In this document: positions 42,569 through 51,783 of the stretch, piece by piece
Layout: the number at the start of each line of letters is the position of its first letter
Numbering within the stretch: position 1 is the first letter of the stretch
DNA from: Burkholderia sp. 4M9327F10
Lineage (GTDB): Bacteria; Pseudomonadota; Gammaproteobacteria; Burkholderiales; Burkholderiaceae
DNA: 64,000 bases
Reading direction: 5' to 3'
Assembly (NCBI RefSeq): GCF_005503145.1
Contig: NZ_SCNV01000001.1
Coordinates: 372,001-436,000, forward strand
Program-made: the position numbers and the translations under genes
The notes under the pieces: generated by a model
Seen by the model: only the letters and a program-made list of their open reading frames with translations
Databases searched by the model: none
Told to the model about the DNA's origin: nothing

Positions 42569-43819
42569 GTGAGCAACAGCGAACTTCTCAATCTCGCCCA
42601 TCTGCGTGCCTTCAAGCTCGTTGCCGATACGGGCAGCGCGACGCGCGCAGCCTCGGCACTGTTTCGGGCTCAATCCGCCGTCACGCGCTCGGTGCAGGAA
42701 CTGGAAGCCGCACTCGGCGAACAGCTCTTCGAGCGCAAACCGTCGGGGATGTTGCCGACGCCAGTCGGCCGTGCCGTGCTCGAGCGTTGCGAGCGGATCT
42801 TTGCCGAACTCGAAGAGCTCGCGCGGTGGTGTGCCGTGCGGCAAGTCCGGCGACGCGCCCTCGCGGAAGGCACACTGCCGGCCTATCTGCTGAATGCACG
42901 CCGGCTCCAGTTGTTCGTCGCGCTCGCACGTCATCGGCACATGCCGACGGCTGCCAGCACGTTCGGCATCAGCCAGCCGGCCGTGAGCAGCGCCATCCGG
43001 GTCCTCGAAAGCGGCTCGGGGCTGCGCCTGTTCCATCGAAACCCGCGCGGCATTCTGCTGACCACCGAAGGTGAAACCTTCCTGCTGCATGTACGCCGTG
43101 CATTGAACGAGTTGCGGCATGTGCCGGACGATATCGCCGCGTTGCACGGCAGCATCCAGGGCGCGGTAACGGTCGGCGCGCTTCCGCTTGGCAGGACACT
43201 GATTCTTCCGAATGCGATTGCGCGGATGACCGCGCAGCATCCCGGCGTGCGCGTGGTAACGGACGAGAGTGCCTACGAAACGCTCGTCGCGGGGCTGCGT
43301 GCAGGCGACATCGACTTTATTCTGGGCGCGCTGCGTAGCAACGATGCGGCGAGTGGTCTTCAGAACGAGCGCCTGATGTCGGAGGAGATGGTGGTGCTGG
43401 TGCGCCGGGATCACCCTCTGGCAGCGGCAAGGCGGCTGACCATTGCGGACCTGCGCGATGCGCAATGGATACTGCCGCGCAGCCACGCCCCGGCACGCGC
43501 ACTCTTCGAATCGCAGTTCCGCCGTTTGAAGCTGAGGCCGCCCATGCCTACCGTCGAAACGGCCGACCTTGCCGTGATTCGCGGCCTGCTGCTAGGGACC
43601 GACATGGTGGCGGCGCTGTCCGCGCAGCAGCTGTACCACGAGTGCGAATCCGGCCAGCTCGCGGTTCTCGACATTGCGCTGCATAACACCCAGCGCGACA
43701 TCGGGCTCACGGTTCGCGCCGAGGGGACGCCTTCGCCCGCTGCGCGTGCACTTATCGACGCAATCCGGCTCTCGGTCTCCAACGTCCCGCGGGCAGTGCG
43801 AAGCGCCGATCGCAAATGA
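42569..43819 (+). CDS. galR: LysR-type regulator with two DNA-binding domains (GalR candidate)
   Basis: This protein has 416 residues from GTG 42569, about 110 longer than normal LysR proteins. Residues about 8-68 are one LysR helix-turn-helix (LRAFKLVADTGSATRAASAL, FRAQSAVTRSVQELE). Residues about 112-172 are a second (LQLFVALARHRHMPTAASTF, GISQPAVSSAIRVLE). A single effector domain follows from about 195 (GAVTVGALPLGRTLILP, later HPLAAARRLTIADL). Both helix-turn-helix modules keep the Ser-Ala-Val-Thr/Ser recognition helix, so both could bind DNA. It is divergent from the gallate unit and is its probable regulator. The start is uncertain, because no strong ribosome-binding site is visible. 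Confidence 0.85.
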   Translation: MSNSELLNLAHLRAFKLVADTGSATRAASALFRAQSAVTRSVQELEAALGEQLFERKPSGMLPTPVGRAVLERCERIFAELEELARWCAVRQVRRRALAEGTLPAYLLNARRLQLFVALARHRHMPTAASTFGISQPAVSSAIRVLESGSGLRLFHRNPRGILLTTEGETFLLHVRRALNELRHVPDDIAALHGSIQGAVTVGALPLGRTLILPNAIARMTAQHPGVRVVTDESAYETLVAGLRAGDIDFILGALRSNDAASGLQNERLMSEEMVVLVRRDHPLAAARRLTIADLRDAQWILPRSHAPARALFESQFRRLKLRPPMPTVETADLAVIRGLLLGTDMVAALSAQQLYHECESGQLAVLDIALHNTQRDIGLTVRAEGTPSPAARALIDAIRLSVSNVPRAVRSADRK

Positions 43820-44047
43820 GCCTCGCCACAGACGGATGCCGTTACAGGCGGCCATAGCGTTCGCCCGGCATCTCATTGCGGCCAAAACTCCATCGCCCCT
43901 TCATTCCCGATTTCGGTAATAAGGCCCGATCCTTGTCGCTATTCATCGGATCAATCGACGGCGCAGTCAGTATGATCGACTGTGGGTAGCTACGACGATT
44001 GCGTTGTGGTTGCCCACACACATGCTCCAAACACACCGATAAACAAA

Positions 44048-44548
44048 ATGCCAATAATTAAACTTCGAACGCTCGTAGCTTTCGCCGTGTTCGCCACGGA
44101 TCTCGCCGCGCTCACGCCGGCTCATGCGGCACTGGGCAGCAGCCCGACATACGCCGTCATCTCTAACGCCGGTAACGCCGCAAGCAGCGCCACCGCGCGG
44201 CTCGCGCAAGGCGCGAGCAGTAGCGCAGGGGGCTACACCGTCAACCAGACCACGCTCGCCTCGGGCACCGTCGTCAACGAATACGTGACGGCCAACAACA
44301 CCGTGTTCGCGCTGAGCTGGCAAGGCCCAACGCTAGCGCCGCTGCAAACGCTGCTCGGCGACTACTTTCCGACCTACGTGCAGGGTCTCTCCGCAGCGCA
44401 TGCCGCGAACGGCGGCGGCTATGGGCCGGCGGCAGTTCGTCAGTCGGCGCTGGTAGTCGAAAGTGGCGGTCACATGGGCGCGTTCCACGGGCGCGCCTAT
44501 TTGCCCCAGGCATTGCCGCAGGGCGTAAGCGCCGACGACATCAAATAA
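44048..44548 (+). CDS. DUF2844 family exported protein
   Basis: This protein has 166 residues with a signal peptide (LAALTPAHAALG). The mature part shows the DUF2844 pattern: GGYTVNQTTLASGTVVNEYV, NTVFALSWQGPTLAPLQTLL, and a Gly-rich end with HMGAFHGRAYLP. The family is nearly restricted to Burkholderiales and is typically encoded immediately before a DUF3443 gene, as here (29-base gap). Secreted or periplasmic role, unknown function. Confidence 0.88.
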   Translation: MPIIKLRTLVAFAVFATDLAALTPAHAALGSSPTYAVISNAGNAASSATARLAQGASSSAGGYTVNQTTLASGTVVNEYVTANNTVFALSWQGPTLAPLQTLLGDYFPTYVQGLSAAHAANGGGYGPAAVRQSALVVESGGHMGAFHGRAYLPQALPQGVSADDIK

Positions 44549-44577
44549 GCAACCAATAAAAATATCGAGGAAACACT

Positions 44578-45912
44578 ATGCGCCAAATCGCGTGGATCAT
44601 CGCCGCGACGCTCGGACTCTCCATGGCTGCCTGCGGCGGCGGAGGCGGAGGCAGCGACGCACCGGCAAGCACCGCTGTATCGGCTACCCCAGCGAGCAGC
44701 ACCACGTCGTCGACCGGTTCGAGCACTACCACGAACACCAACGGCACGAACTCCAGCACCTCGTCAACCAACGTGCTGGCAGCGGACGCAACCGCCGTGC
44801 CGACGACTGCCGGCCTCACCAACACACTGGCGGTCTCGGTGTCGGGCACCGGCATCCATAATCAGCCCATGGTCAGCGTCACGATCTGCGGCAGCAACAC
44901 GGGGGCCTCGGGTAACTGCACGACCATTCCGAATGCGATCGTCGATACCGGTTCGTACGGGCTGCGCCTGTTCCGCTCGGTCATTCCGGATGCGACATTC
45001 AATACGCTCGCAGCGGTGCCGGATTCGTCCAACCAGACGCTCGCCGAATGTGCCGGCTTTACCAGCGCTTACGGCTGGGGCACGGTGCACCTCGCGGACA
45101 TCAAACTGTCCGGAGAAACCGCAACCGCAGTGCCGATTCACGTGTTGCAAGACCCGTCACTGACCACCGCCGTACCGAACACCTGCAAGTCCGGCACCGC
45201 GCTGACAACACCGGCCGCGCTCGGCGGAAACGGCATCATGGGCATTGGTGTGAATCTGCAGGACTGCGGGACCCCGTGCGCACTGGGGCTGGTATCCGGT
45301 GTGTATTACACGAACGCCGGCGCCGTCACGACGGTGCCCGTCAACCAGCAGGTGGCCAACCCCGCCGCGATGCTGGCGCAGGACAACAACGGCGTGATCC
45401 TGGAAATGGCGCAGGTCGCCGACAGCGGCAGCGCGACAGGGAGCGGCACCCTGGTGTTCGGCATCGATACGCAGAGCAACAACACGCTATCGGGTGCGGG
45501 CGCAACGCTATTCCCCAACGCGGCCGGCGGCAACTTCACGGCGGCCTACAACGGCACCACGTACACCAACGAAGCGTACTTCGATTCGGGATCGACCGCC
45601 CTGTTCCTCCAGGATACGTCGATTCCTCACGACGGCAGCAGTCTGCTCTATATACCGACCACCACGCAGGGCCGCACTGCTACGCTAAACGCCAGCGGTT
45701 CGAGCACTGTGACGCTCGGCTTCAACATTGCAAACGGGAACACGCTGAGTACGTCGGGCAACAACGCGTTCAACGACCTCGGCGTGTACGCAACAGGTGC
45801 GCTCGACTTCGGCCTGCCGGCCTTTTACGGACGGCATGTGTATTACGGCTTCCAGGGTCGCACCTCCACGGGCGGCGGTACCGGGCCTTACGTCGCTTAT
45901 GTTTCGAACTGA
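44578..45912 (+). CDS. DUF3443 family lipoprotein
   Basis: This protein has 444 residues with a lipoprotein signal (GLSMAACGGGGGG, Cys19 lipidated) followed by a Ser/Thr/Asn-rich tether to about residue 75. The DUF3443 domain then shows NQPMVSVTICG, IVDTGSYGLRLFRS, GIMGIGVNLQDCG and EAYFDSGSTALFLQD. The two D-T-G/D-S-G segments recall retropepsin/aspartic-protease-like folds, an observation I would not push further. GAGG lies before the ATG. It forms a two-gene unit with the DUF2844 gene. A strong stem-loop follows. Confidence 0.87.
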   Translation: MRQIAWIIAATLGLSMAACGGGGGGSDAPASTAVSATPASSTTSSTGSSTTTNTNGTNSSTSSTNVLAADATAVPTTAGLTNTLAVSVSGTGIHNQPMVSVTICGSNTGASGNCTTIPNAIVDTGSYGLRLFRSVIPDATFNTLAAVPDSSNQTLAECAGFTSAYGWGTVHLADIKLSGETATAVPIHVLQDPSLTTAVPNTCKSGTALTTPAALGGNGIMGIGVNLQDCGTPCALGLVSGVYYTNAGAVTTVPVNQQVANPAAMLAQDNNGVILEMAQVADSGSATGSGTLVFGIDTQSNNTLSGAGATLFPNAAGGNFTAAYNGTTYTNEAYFDSGSTALFLQDTSIPHDGSSLLYIPTTTQGRTATLNASGSSTVTLGFNIANGNTLSTSGNNAFNDLGVYATGALDFGLPAFYGRHVYYGFQGRTSTGGGTGPYVAYVSN

Positions 45913-45950
45913 GAACTGAGTCGCGTTTGATGGATTGATGATTTAACGCT

Positions 45951-45986
45951 GCGCGTTGGCGGGTCCAGCGGGATTCGCCAACGCGC
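45951..45986 (+). terminator. 11-bp stem-loop after the DUF3443 gene
   Basis: GCGCGTTGGCG at 45951-45961 pairs exactly with CGCCAACGCGC at 45976-45986. No T-run. It closes the DUF2844-DUF3443 unit. Confidence 0.55.
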
Positions 45987-46133
45987 GGCGCTACGGATGA
46001 TCGGGCGCTCGCAATCAATCGTATTGCATGCGGTATTATGGTCAAAGGATTTAACATTCTCCGGTATTCTCCGGAGTAAAAACTCCACCGCTCCCTCCAT
46101 CAGCAGCATCAGGTTCTCTGACGCCGGACGCGC

Positions 46134-47420
46134 ATGAAACGAGGTTTTTACACGATCATTGCCGCGCAGTTCTTCTCATCGCTTGCCGATAACGCGTTGC
46201 TGATCGCGGCCATTGCCCTGTTAGCGGAGCAGCATGCGCCGCCGTGGATGACTCCCGTTCTGAAGCTGTTCTTTGTGCTGTCCTATGTCGCGCTGGCGGC
46301 ATTCGTGGGCGCGTTCGCCGATGCCTTCCCTAAAGGCCGCGTCATGTTCGGCACCAATCTGGTCAAGGCAGCGGGTTGCCTCGCTATGCTGGCGGGCATT
46401 CCGCCGCTGATCTCATATGGCGTCGTGGGTCTGGGCGCGGCCGCCTACTCCCCGGCCAAATACGGCATTCTTACCGAGCTGCTACCACCCGACAAACTGG
46501 TCGCCGCCAACGGCTGGATGGAAGGCACCACGGTGTTGTCGATCGTCCTCGGCACCGTGTGCGGCGGCATCCTGATCAGTCCGCATATCGTGCATCACCT
46601 GCTGCACAAGGCGCTGCCGTTTGCGGACCATGCGGCGAGGCTGGCGATCGTCTTTATTACGGCAATCTATGCGATTGCCGCCCTCTTCAATCTGCGCATT
46701 CCGGACACCGGCGTTCGTTACCCCCCGCAGCAACACGGTCCCATTCGCCTCGTGCAGGATTTTGCCAACTGTTTTACGGTGCTGTGGAAGGACCGGATTG
46801 GACAGATATCCCTCGCGGTGACCACCTTGCTGTGGGGTGCCGCGCAGACATTGCAGTTCATCGTCCTGCAATGGGCTCAGCACTCGCTCGGGTTGTCGCT
46901 CTCGCAGGCTTCGATATTGCAGGCGTTTGTCGCGATCGGCGTCGCAATCGGCGCGGTTGTCGCGGCAGCGAAAATTCCGCTTCGACGGGCGTTAAATACG
47001 CTACCCGTGGGGCTGGCGATTGGCGCAGCAATCCTGCTCATGGCTTTCTTCTCGCGTGATCTGTTCCCCGTTGCATGGGTCATCCACATCGGCCACTTGC
47101 ATATACCGGCCTATATTGCGGTAGCGTGCCTGTTCCTTGCGTTCATCGGCGCGCTATCCGGGTTCTTTGTCGTGCCGATGAACGCCGTGCTGCAACACCG
47201 CGGGCATGTCCTCCTTTCGGCTGGACATTCGATCGCCGTGCAGAACTTCAACGAGAATCTGTCGATCCTCGTTACCCTGTGCCTGTACACGGTGCTCGTG
47301 TGGTTTCACATTCCCATCACGACGATCATTGTCATTTTCAGCTCGTTTGTGATCGGCGTGATGTTATTGATCATGCGGCGGCATCGGGCGAATCAGTTGC
47401 GCGATCAGGCCATGCTTTGA
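46134..47420 (+). CDS. lplT: Lysophospholipid transporter LplT
   Basis: This 428-residue MFS-like inner-membrane protein matches LplT, which flips lysophospholipids into the cytoplasm for re-acylation. The N-terminus MKRGFYTIIAAQFFSSLADN, then PAKYGILTELLPPDKLVAANGWMEG and FFVVPMNAVLQHRGH are family blocks. Helix number and length are normal. In enterobacteria lplT is joined to aas (the acyltransferase); here the neighbour is a methyltransferase gene, 25 bases downstream. Just upstream ATTCTCCGG occurs twice in tandem (46056-46064 and 46066-46074). Confidence 0.92.
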   Translation: MKRGFYTIIAAQFFSSLADNALLIAAIALLAEQHAPPWMTPVLKLFFVLSYVALAAFVGAFADAFPKGRVMFGTNLVKAAGCLAMLAGIPPLISYGVVGLGAAAYSPAKYGILTELLPPDKLVAANGWMEGTTVLSIVLGTVCGGILISPHIVHHLLHKALPFADHAARLAIVFITAIYAIAALFNLRIPDTGVRYPPQQHGPIRLVQDFANCFTVLWKDRIGQISLAVTTLLWGAAQTLQFIVLQWAQHSLGLSLSQASILQAFVAIGVAIGAVVAAAKIPLRRALNTLPVGLAIGAAILLMAFFSRDLFPVAWVIHIGHLHIPAYIAVACLFLAFIGALSGFFVVPMNAVLQHRGHVLLSAGHSIAVQNFNENLSILVTLCLYTVLVWFHIPITTIIVIFSSFVIGVMLLIMRRHRANQLRDQAML

Positions 47421-47445
47421 AGAGATCCCAAGGACGGAGAATACG

Positions 47446-48147
47446 ATGACGACCGAAACGTGGAACGCGGTAGACGACTACTTTTCGCGCGGACTGGTCA
47501 AGTCCGACGCGGCGCTCGACGCAGCGCTGCAAGCCAGTTCGCGGGCCGGCTTGCGTGCAATCAACGTGGCGCCCAACCAGGGCAAGTTTCTGCACCTGCT
47601 GGCGAGAATCCACGGTGCGCGCAGGATTCTGGAACTCGGCACACTGGGCGGATATAGCGCCATCTGGCTCGCTCGCGCGCTGCCCGAAGGCGGCTCGCTC
47701 ATCTCGCTCGAAGCCGATCCGGACACCGCCGACGTGGCGAGGAAAAATATTGCCGTGGCGGGCCTCGCCAGCAAGGTTTCAGTGATCACCGGGCTGGCCG
47801 CGGAAAGCCTCGAACAGATGATTGCCAGCAAGACGCCGCCGTTCGATTTCATCTTTCTCGATGCGGACAAGGTCAGCTACCCAGAGTACCTGCGGCTCAC
47901 ATTGCAGCTATCGCGGCCAGGCACGGTTATCGTCGCAGACAACGTCGTACGTAACGGCAAGGTAGCCGACATGGCCAACGACGAGCCCGACGTTATCGGT
48001 GTGCGCGAGTTTTTCGACATGCTTGCCGCTAACCCGGAAACGGATACGACGGCGGTGCAAACGGTGGGCGCGAAAGGTTGGGATGGTTTTTCGATTACGA
48101 TCGTTTCGGCGCCGCCGGGCATTACGGACTCTCGTACGTCGCGCTGA
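47446..48147 (+). CDS. Class I SAM-dependent O-methyltransferase (COMT-like)
   Basis: This is a 233-residue protein of the O-methyltransferase 3 family. ILELGTLGGYSAIWLARALP is the SAM-binding motif I, SLEADPDTADVARKNI is motif II, and FDFIFLDADKVSYPEYL contains the Asp ligands of the catalytic divalent metal. Such enzymes methylate catechol-type hydroxyls. The gene follows lplT closely (GGAGAATACG before the ATG), suggesting co-transcription, but I see no functional link. Substrate unknown; the gallate locus nearby is suggestive only. Confidence 0.88.
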   Translation: MTTETWNAVDDYFSRGLVKSDAALDAALQASSRAGLRAINVAPNQGKFLHLLARIHGARRILELGTLGGYSAIWLARALPEGGSLISLEADPDTADVARKNIAVAGLASKVSVITGLAAESLEQMIASKTPPFDFIFLDADKVSYPEYLRLTLQLSRPGTVIVADNVVRNGKVADMANDEPDVIGVREFFDMLAANPETDTTAVQTVGAKGWDGFSITIVSAPPGITDSRTSR

Positions 48148-48356
48148 CCGTGGACCCCGGCAATCCTGCGTCGCAAACGGTGATCGGGGCGAACAAGGAT
48201 CAAGGACCGGGGTGAGGACGCGGGGCACAGCCGCCGTGGCGTCCTGAGCCGCCCGGCACTTGCACAATCGTTCAAGACAACTCCCGCCGCCGGGCCTACC
48301 ATCCCGGGTTGATGCCTCATCGCAGGCAGCGGCTTCAGCAAAGGATGGAGAAAGAC

Positions 48357-49235
48357 ATGGACATTGGCTTTATCGGTCTTGGCGTCATGGGACAGCCCAT
48401 GGCGCTCAATCTGGCTCGCGCGGGTACCAGACTGATCGTATGGAACCGCTCGGGCGAGCGCAGCGAACCGTTGCGCGCGGCGGGAGCGACGCTTGCCAGC
48501 CACCCTGCGGAGGTGCTCCGGCAAGCCCCTGTGGTAATCCTGATGCTGGCCACCGGCGAGGCAATCGACGCCGTACTCGGCCGCGGCACGCCGGCGTTCG
48601 GCGACAACGTCGCACAGCGCACCATCGTCCACATGGGGACCACTTCGCCCGAATATTCGCGTGGCCTCGAAGCCGCGATTCGCGAAGCCGGCGGAAGCTA
48701 TGTGGAAGCCCCGGTCTCCGGCTCGCGCAAGCCTGCCGAGGCCGGACAGCTTGTTGCGATGCTTGCCGGTGATCCCGCCGCCATCGAGCGTGTGCGTCCC
48801 CTGCTTAAACCCATGTGCCACGAGACGATTGTGTGCGGCGCCGTTCCGAGCGGACTGCTGATGAAGCTCGCGGTCAACGTGTTTCTGATCACCACGGTCA
48901 CCGGCCTCGCGGAGGCAGCGCATTTCGCGCAGCAAAGCGGCCTGGATATGCAGCAGTTTCGCGCCGTCGTCGACGCGGGTCAGATGGCAAGCAGCATCTC
49001 GCGCGTCAAAGTCCTCAAACTGGTGACGCGCGATTTCGATGTGCAGGCCTCTATCACCGATGTGCTAAAGAACAACCGGCTGATTGCCGAAGCCGCGCGT
49101 GAGGCCAAAATCGCGTCGCCGCTTCTCGACGTCTGCTATGCGCTGTTCGGTGAGACGCTGGCGCTCGGACACGGCCACGAGGATATGGCGGCTGTGGTCC
49201 ACGCAATCGAGGCCAGAACCGAATCCGGCGCGTAA
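48357..49235 (+). CDS. 3-hydroxyisobutyrate dehydrogenase-like NAD(P)-dependent reductase
   Basis: This gene encodes a 292-residue beta-hydroxyacid dehydrogenase. The dinucleotide motif is [20 protein letters not shown], the substrate loop is [20 protein letters not shown], and the catalytic Lys lies in [11 protein letters not shown] (GxxxKxxxN). ATG 48357 has GGAG at ideal distance; the two earlier in-frame ATGs do not. Members reduce or oxidise short beta-hydroxyacids or succinic semialdehyde/glyoxylate; the exact substrate cannot be called. Confidence 0.9.
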   Translation: MDIGFIGLGVMGQPMALNLARAGTRLIVWNRSGERSEPLRAAGATLASHPAEVLRQAPVVILMLATGEAIDAVLGRGTPAFGDNVAQRTIVHMGTTSPEYSRGLEAAIREAGGSYVEAPVSGSRKPAEAGQLVAMLAGDPAAIERVRPLLKPMCHETIVCGAVPSGLLMKLAVNVFLITTVTGLAEAAHFAQQSGLDMQQFRAVVDAGQMASSISRVKVLKLVTRDFDVQASITDVLKNNRLIAEAAREAKIASPLLDVCYALFGETLALGHGHEDMAAVVHAIEARTESGA

Positions 49236-49283
49236 CCGGCTTCGCGTTCCAGAGCCTCCGTCCGGGTCCGGCGTGAGCGGCGC

Positions 49284-49313
49284 GAGCGGCTATGAGCGGC
49301 TATGAGCGGCTAG
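49284..49313 (+). repeat. Three tandem copies of a 10-bp unit
   Basis: GAGCGGCTAT at 49284-49293 and 49294-49303, then GAGCGGCTAG at 49304-49313. The third copy contains the stop codon of the leftward AraC gene. Confidence 0.8.
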
Positions 49314-50107
49314 CCTAGCGCCTCGGCCCATTTCGCCGGCGTAAGGCCATAGGCACGCTTGAACTGCCGCGACATATGACTTTGATCGGCGAAGCCCGCA
49401 TCGAGCGCGGCGTCCCTGAGACTCGCGCCGCCCTTCACCGCGCGGCGCAGTTGATCCAGTTGACGGTGGGTCCGAAAGTGGCTCGGGCTGGTTCCAAAAG
49501 CAGCGCGAAACTGCCGCGCCAACGCCCAGCGGTCAAGACCCGCCACGCGTTCAAGCTCGTCCATCGAATGACGCACGGCCGGCGTGCCGGCGAGCAGATC
49601 CCGCACTTGCACGAGACGCTCGAGCGCGAGCGGAGCGGGCTTCTTCTGCGGATCGGCTGAAGCATGCACGAGTAACCTGGCCAGCGACGCTATCAGATCG
49701 ACGCGGGCAAGATCGTCGATATCCTCGTCGATGTCCCAGACATCGGTCACGTCGAGAGCGGCCAGACGACGCGCATCGACCACCGGATTTGCAACGAACG
49801 GCAGCGGCTGACCATGCAGCGCCTGCTGAACCAGCGCCGGATCGACGTACACCATTCTGTAGCTGAAACCTTCTTCGGTTCCGGCGCTGCCGTCGTGCGT
49901 TTCGTCGGGATGAAGAATATGGCATTCGCCTGGCAGGCAGTGCCAACGTTGCCCTCTGAAATTGAAGGTCTGCACGCCGGAGATCGTCAGGCCGATTGCA
50001 TACGTGTCGTGACGATGCGGCGAAAACGGCCGGCCATGGAAGCTCGCTTCCATGCGCTCGATGCCCTCTGCACCGATGCCATTCCTGATGCGGTCTCCTG
50101 CGGCCAT
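49310..50107 (-). CDS. AraC family regulator
   Basis: This protein has 265 residues: an N-terminal cupin-like sensor (SPHRHDTYAIGLTISGVQTF, ECHILHPDETHDG) followed by the two-helix-turn-helix AraC domain at about 170-262 (VAGLDRWALARQFRAAFGTS, DAALDAGFADQSHMSRQFKR). It is divergent from the LysE-family exporter at 50317, in the arrangement typical of regulator and amino-acid exporter pairs. Inducer unknown. Confidence 0.9.
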   Translation of the reverse strand: MAAGDRIRNGIGAEGIERMEASFHGRPFSPHRHDTYAIGLTISGVQTFNFRGQRWHCLPGECHILHPDETHDGSAGTEEGFSYRMVYVDPALVQQALHGQPLPFVANPVVDARRLAALDVTDVWDIDEDIDDLARVDLIASLARLLVHASADPQKKPAPLALERLVQVRDLLAGTPAVRHSMDELERVAGLDRWALARQFRAAFGTSPSHFRTHRQLDQLRRAVKGGASLRDAALDAGFADQSHMSRQFKRAYGLTPAKWAEALG

Positions 50108-50316
50108 GTCGTTTCATCCTTGCTGTGCCGTTTGAGGCGGCGGCTCTGGCTTGCCGGGCAATCTTAGCACTCGACGCGAGCGGGTGTCTGGCAGGGAATT
50201 CGTCCGCCTGGTCGCCTGCAAAGCCACAAAAGGATAGTTTTGTTCAATACGCATCACGCTGCCGCCCGCTACCTTCGGAGCTCGAGCATTCCGAAACAAT
50301 CAACAGAGGGCAACGG

Positions 50317-50910
50317 ATGAGCGTCATTCTCTCCATGGCAGCGTTTTCGCTGGCTACATCGATTTCTCCCGGGCCGGTCAATATCGTCGCGCTCAGCACC
50401 GGCGCTCAATACGGGCTCGGGGCAAGCCTGCGGCACGTCACCGGCGCGACCCTGGGCTTTACGCTGCTGCTCCTGCTGACAGGCTTCGGTCTGCACGAAC
50501 TGCTCAACCACCGGCCGCATCTCACCGAGCTCATTCGATGGGCCGGCGTGGCGTTTCTGCTCTTCATGGCCTACAAGCTGGCCACAGACGACGGAAGGCT
50601 CGCAGACGCCCAGGCCCAGCGAGGCCAAGCACCATCCCTGCTATCCGGAGCAGCCATGCAATGGCTCAATCCCAAAGCCTGGCTCGCATGCGTCGCCGGC
50701 ATGGGCGTCTACGCGGCCACCGGCGGGCGCACCGAGGTCTGGCACTTCACGGCCATCTACTTTGTGATCTGCTATGCCTCTATCGCGTGTTGGGCTTATG
50801 CGGGGTCATGCCTGCGACATTACCTGAACGATTCCGTACGGATACGCCTGTTCAATCGCGTGATGGCGCTCCTGCTAGCCGGCAGCGCTCTGTACCTGCT
50901 CAAAGCCTGA
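50317..50910 (+). CDS. LysE/RhtB family amino-acid exporter
   Basis: This 197-residue inner-membrane protein has about six helices. ATSISPGPVNIVALSTGAQYG is the LysE signature at the N-terminus, and QWLNPKAWLACVAGMGVY is the mid-protein block. ATG 50317 has AGAGGG upstream, which decides the start against a much longer open frame. It is flanked by two AraC regulators facing away and toward it. Exported compound unknown. Confidence 0.9.
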   Translation: MSVILSMAAFSLATSISPGPVNIVALSTGAQYGLGASLRHVTGATLGFTLLLLLTGFGLHELLNHRPHLTELIRWAGVAFLLFMAYKLATDDGRLADAQAQRGQAPSLLSGAAMQWLNPKAWLACVAGMGVYAATGGRTEVWHFTAIYFVICYASIACWAYAGSCLRHYLNDSVRIRLFNRVMALLLAGSALYLLKA

Positions 50911-50943
50911 GCCGGCGCGCATTGCGCTCTCCGAACCCGGCAT

Positions 50944-51783
50944 TCACCCGCGATATTGACCGGGTGTCGCCGCGACGAATTTCCGGAAGGTCCGCTGCAA
51001 ATGGGCCTGATCGGCAAAGCCGGCTTCAGCGGCAACCTCGGCAATTGCACGTCCACGCCTCAGTTGCGCGCGGCTATATTCAACGCGGCTATTCATCAGA
51101 TACGCATGGGGCGTCATGCCATAGCGAAGCTTGAACGCGCGGATCAGATAGGACGCGGAAAGATCCGCCGCGGCGCAGATTTCATCCAGCAGCAGAGAAC
51201 GCTGGCAATTGTCTTTGATGTAGTCCGCAGCGCGCGCCAGCCTGCGGTTTTCAGCGGTCTTCAAGACCGGCGCCCGACTGAGTATTCGGTGCACTTGCGC
51301 AAAGAAGTCGACAACCGCGCTGTGCCGTTGCAGCGTGTCCGAGTCCGCATCGCTGAGTATGGCGTATAAACCGTTCAAGCCGTGATAAAGAGCCGGTGAT
51401 GTCGTCAGCGTGGTCGAAAACGCATGAAAATCGCCGCCTTGGTGCATACCCAGATCGCGCTGAAGCTCGCCTAGCCAGACCGCATCTGCGTAAATCATGC
51501 GGTATGCCCAGAGCCGGTTGTCGAGCGGATTGCAGGCGTGAACCTGTTCCGGGTTGATGACCACCACCGCCCCCGCACCGATGCGCTCCACCGTCCGTCC
51601 GTTCAGATAGGTACTCTCTCCGCCCGTGACAGCGCCGATTGAGAACGTAGCGTGCGCATGTTTGCCGTAGCAAACGCCGCGGCCGTCCTCGATCGATCGC
51701 GCTTCGATAAACGGCAACGCGTCGTCGCGCCAGAAGCTCGGTGCGGTCGGTTCGTTCTTCGTCAAGCTCACGCCGTTTGCCAT
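50944..51783 (-). CDS. AraC family regulator
   Basis: This protein has 279 residues from ATG 51783 (an earlier start at 51837 is possible). The N-terminal cupin sensor shows YGKHAHATFSIGAVTGGEST and INPEQVHACNP; the C-terminal AraC domain shows ICAAADLSASYLIRAFKLRY and VAAEAGFADQAHLQRTFRKF. It is convergent with the LysE gene. Upstream of its start are two AAGTTAACA repeats exactly 20 bases apart, the geometry used by AraC-type proteins, so autoregulation is likely. Confidence 0.9.
   Translation of the reverse strand: MANGVSLTKNEPTAPSFWRDDALPFIEARSIEDGRGVCYGKHAHATFSIGAVTGGESTYLNGRTVERIGAGAVVVINPEQVHACNPLDNRLWAYRMIYADAVWLGELQRDLGMHQGGDFHAFSTTLTTSPALYHGLNGLYAILSDADSDTLQRHSAVVDFFAQVHRILSRAPVLKTAENRRLARAADYIKDNCQRSLLLDEICAAADLSASYLIRAFKLRYGMTPHAYLMNSRVEYSRAQLRRGRAIAEVAAEAGFADQAHLQRTFRKFVAATPGQYRG

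Noticed and set aside
49284..49313. Tandem 10-bp repeats as a regulatory array or CRISPR-like repeat
   Set aside because: Only three contiguous copies with no spacers, at the end of a gene; simple slippage is enough to explain it.
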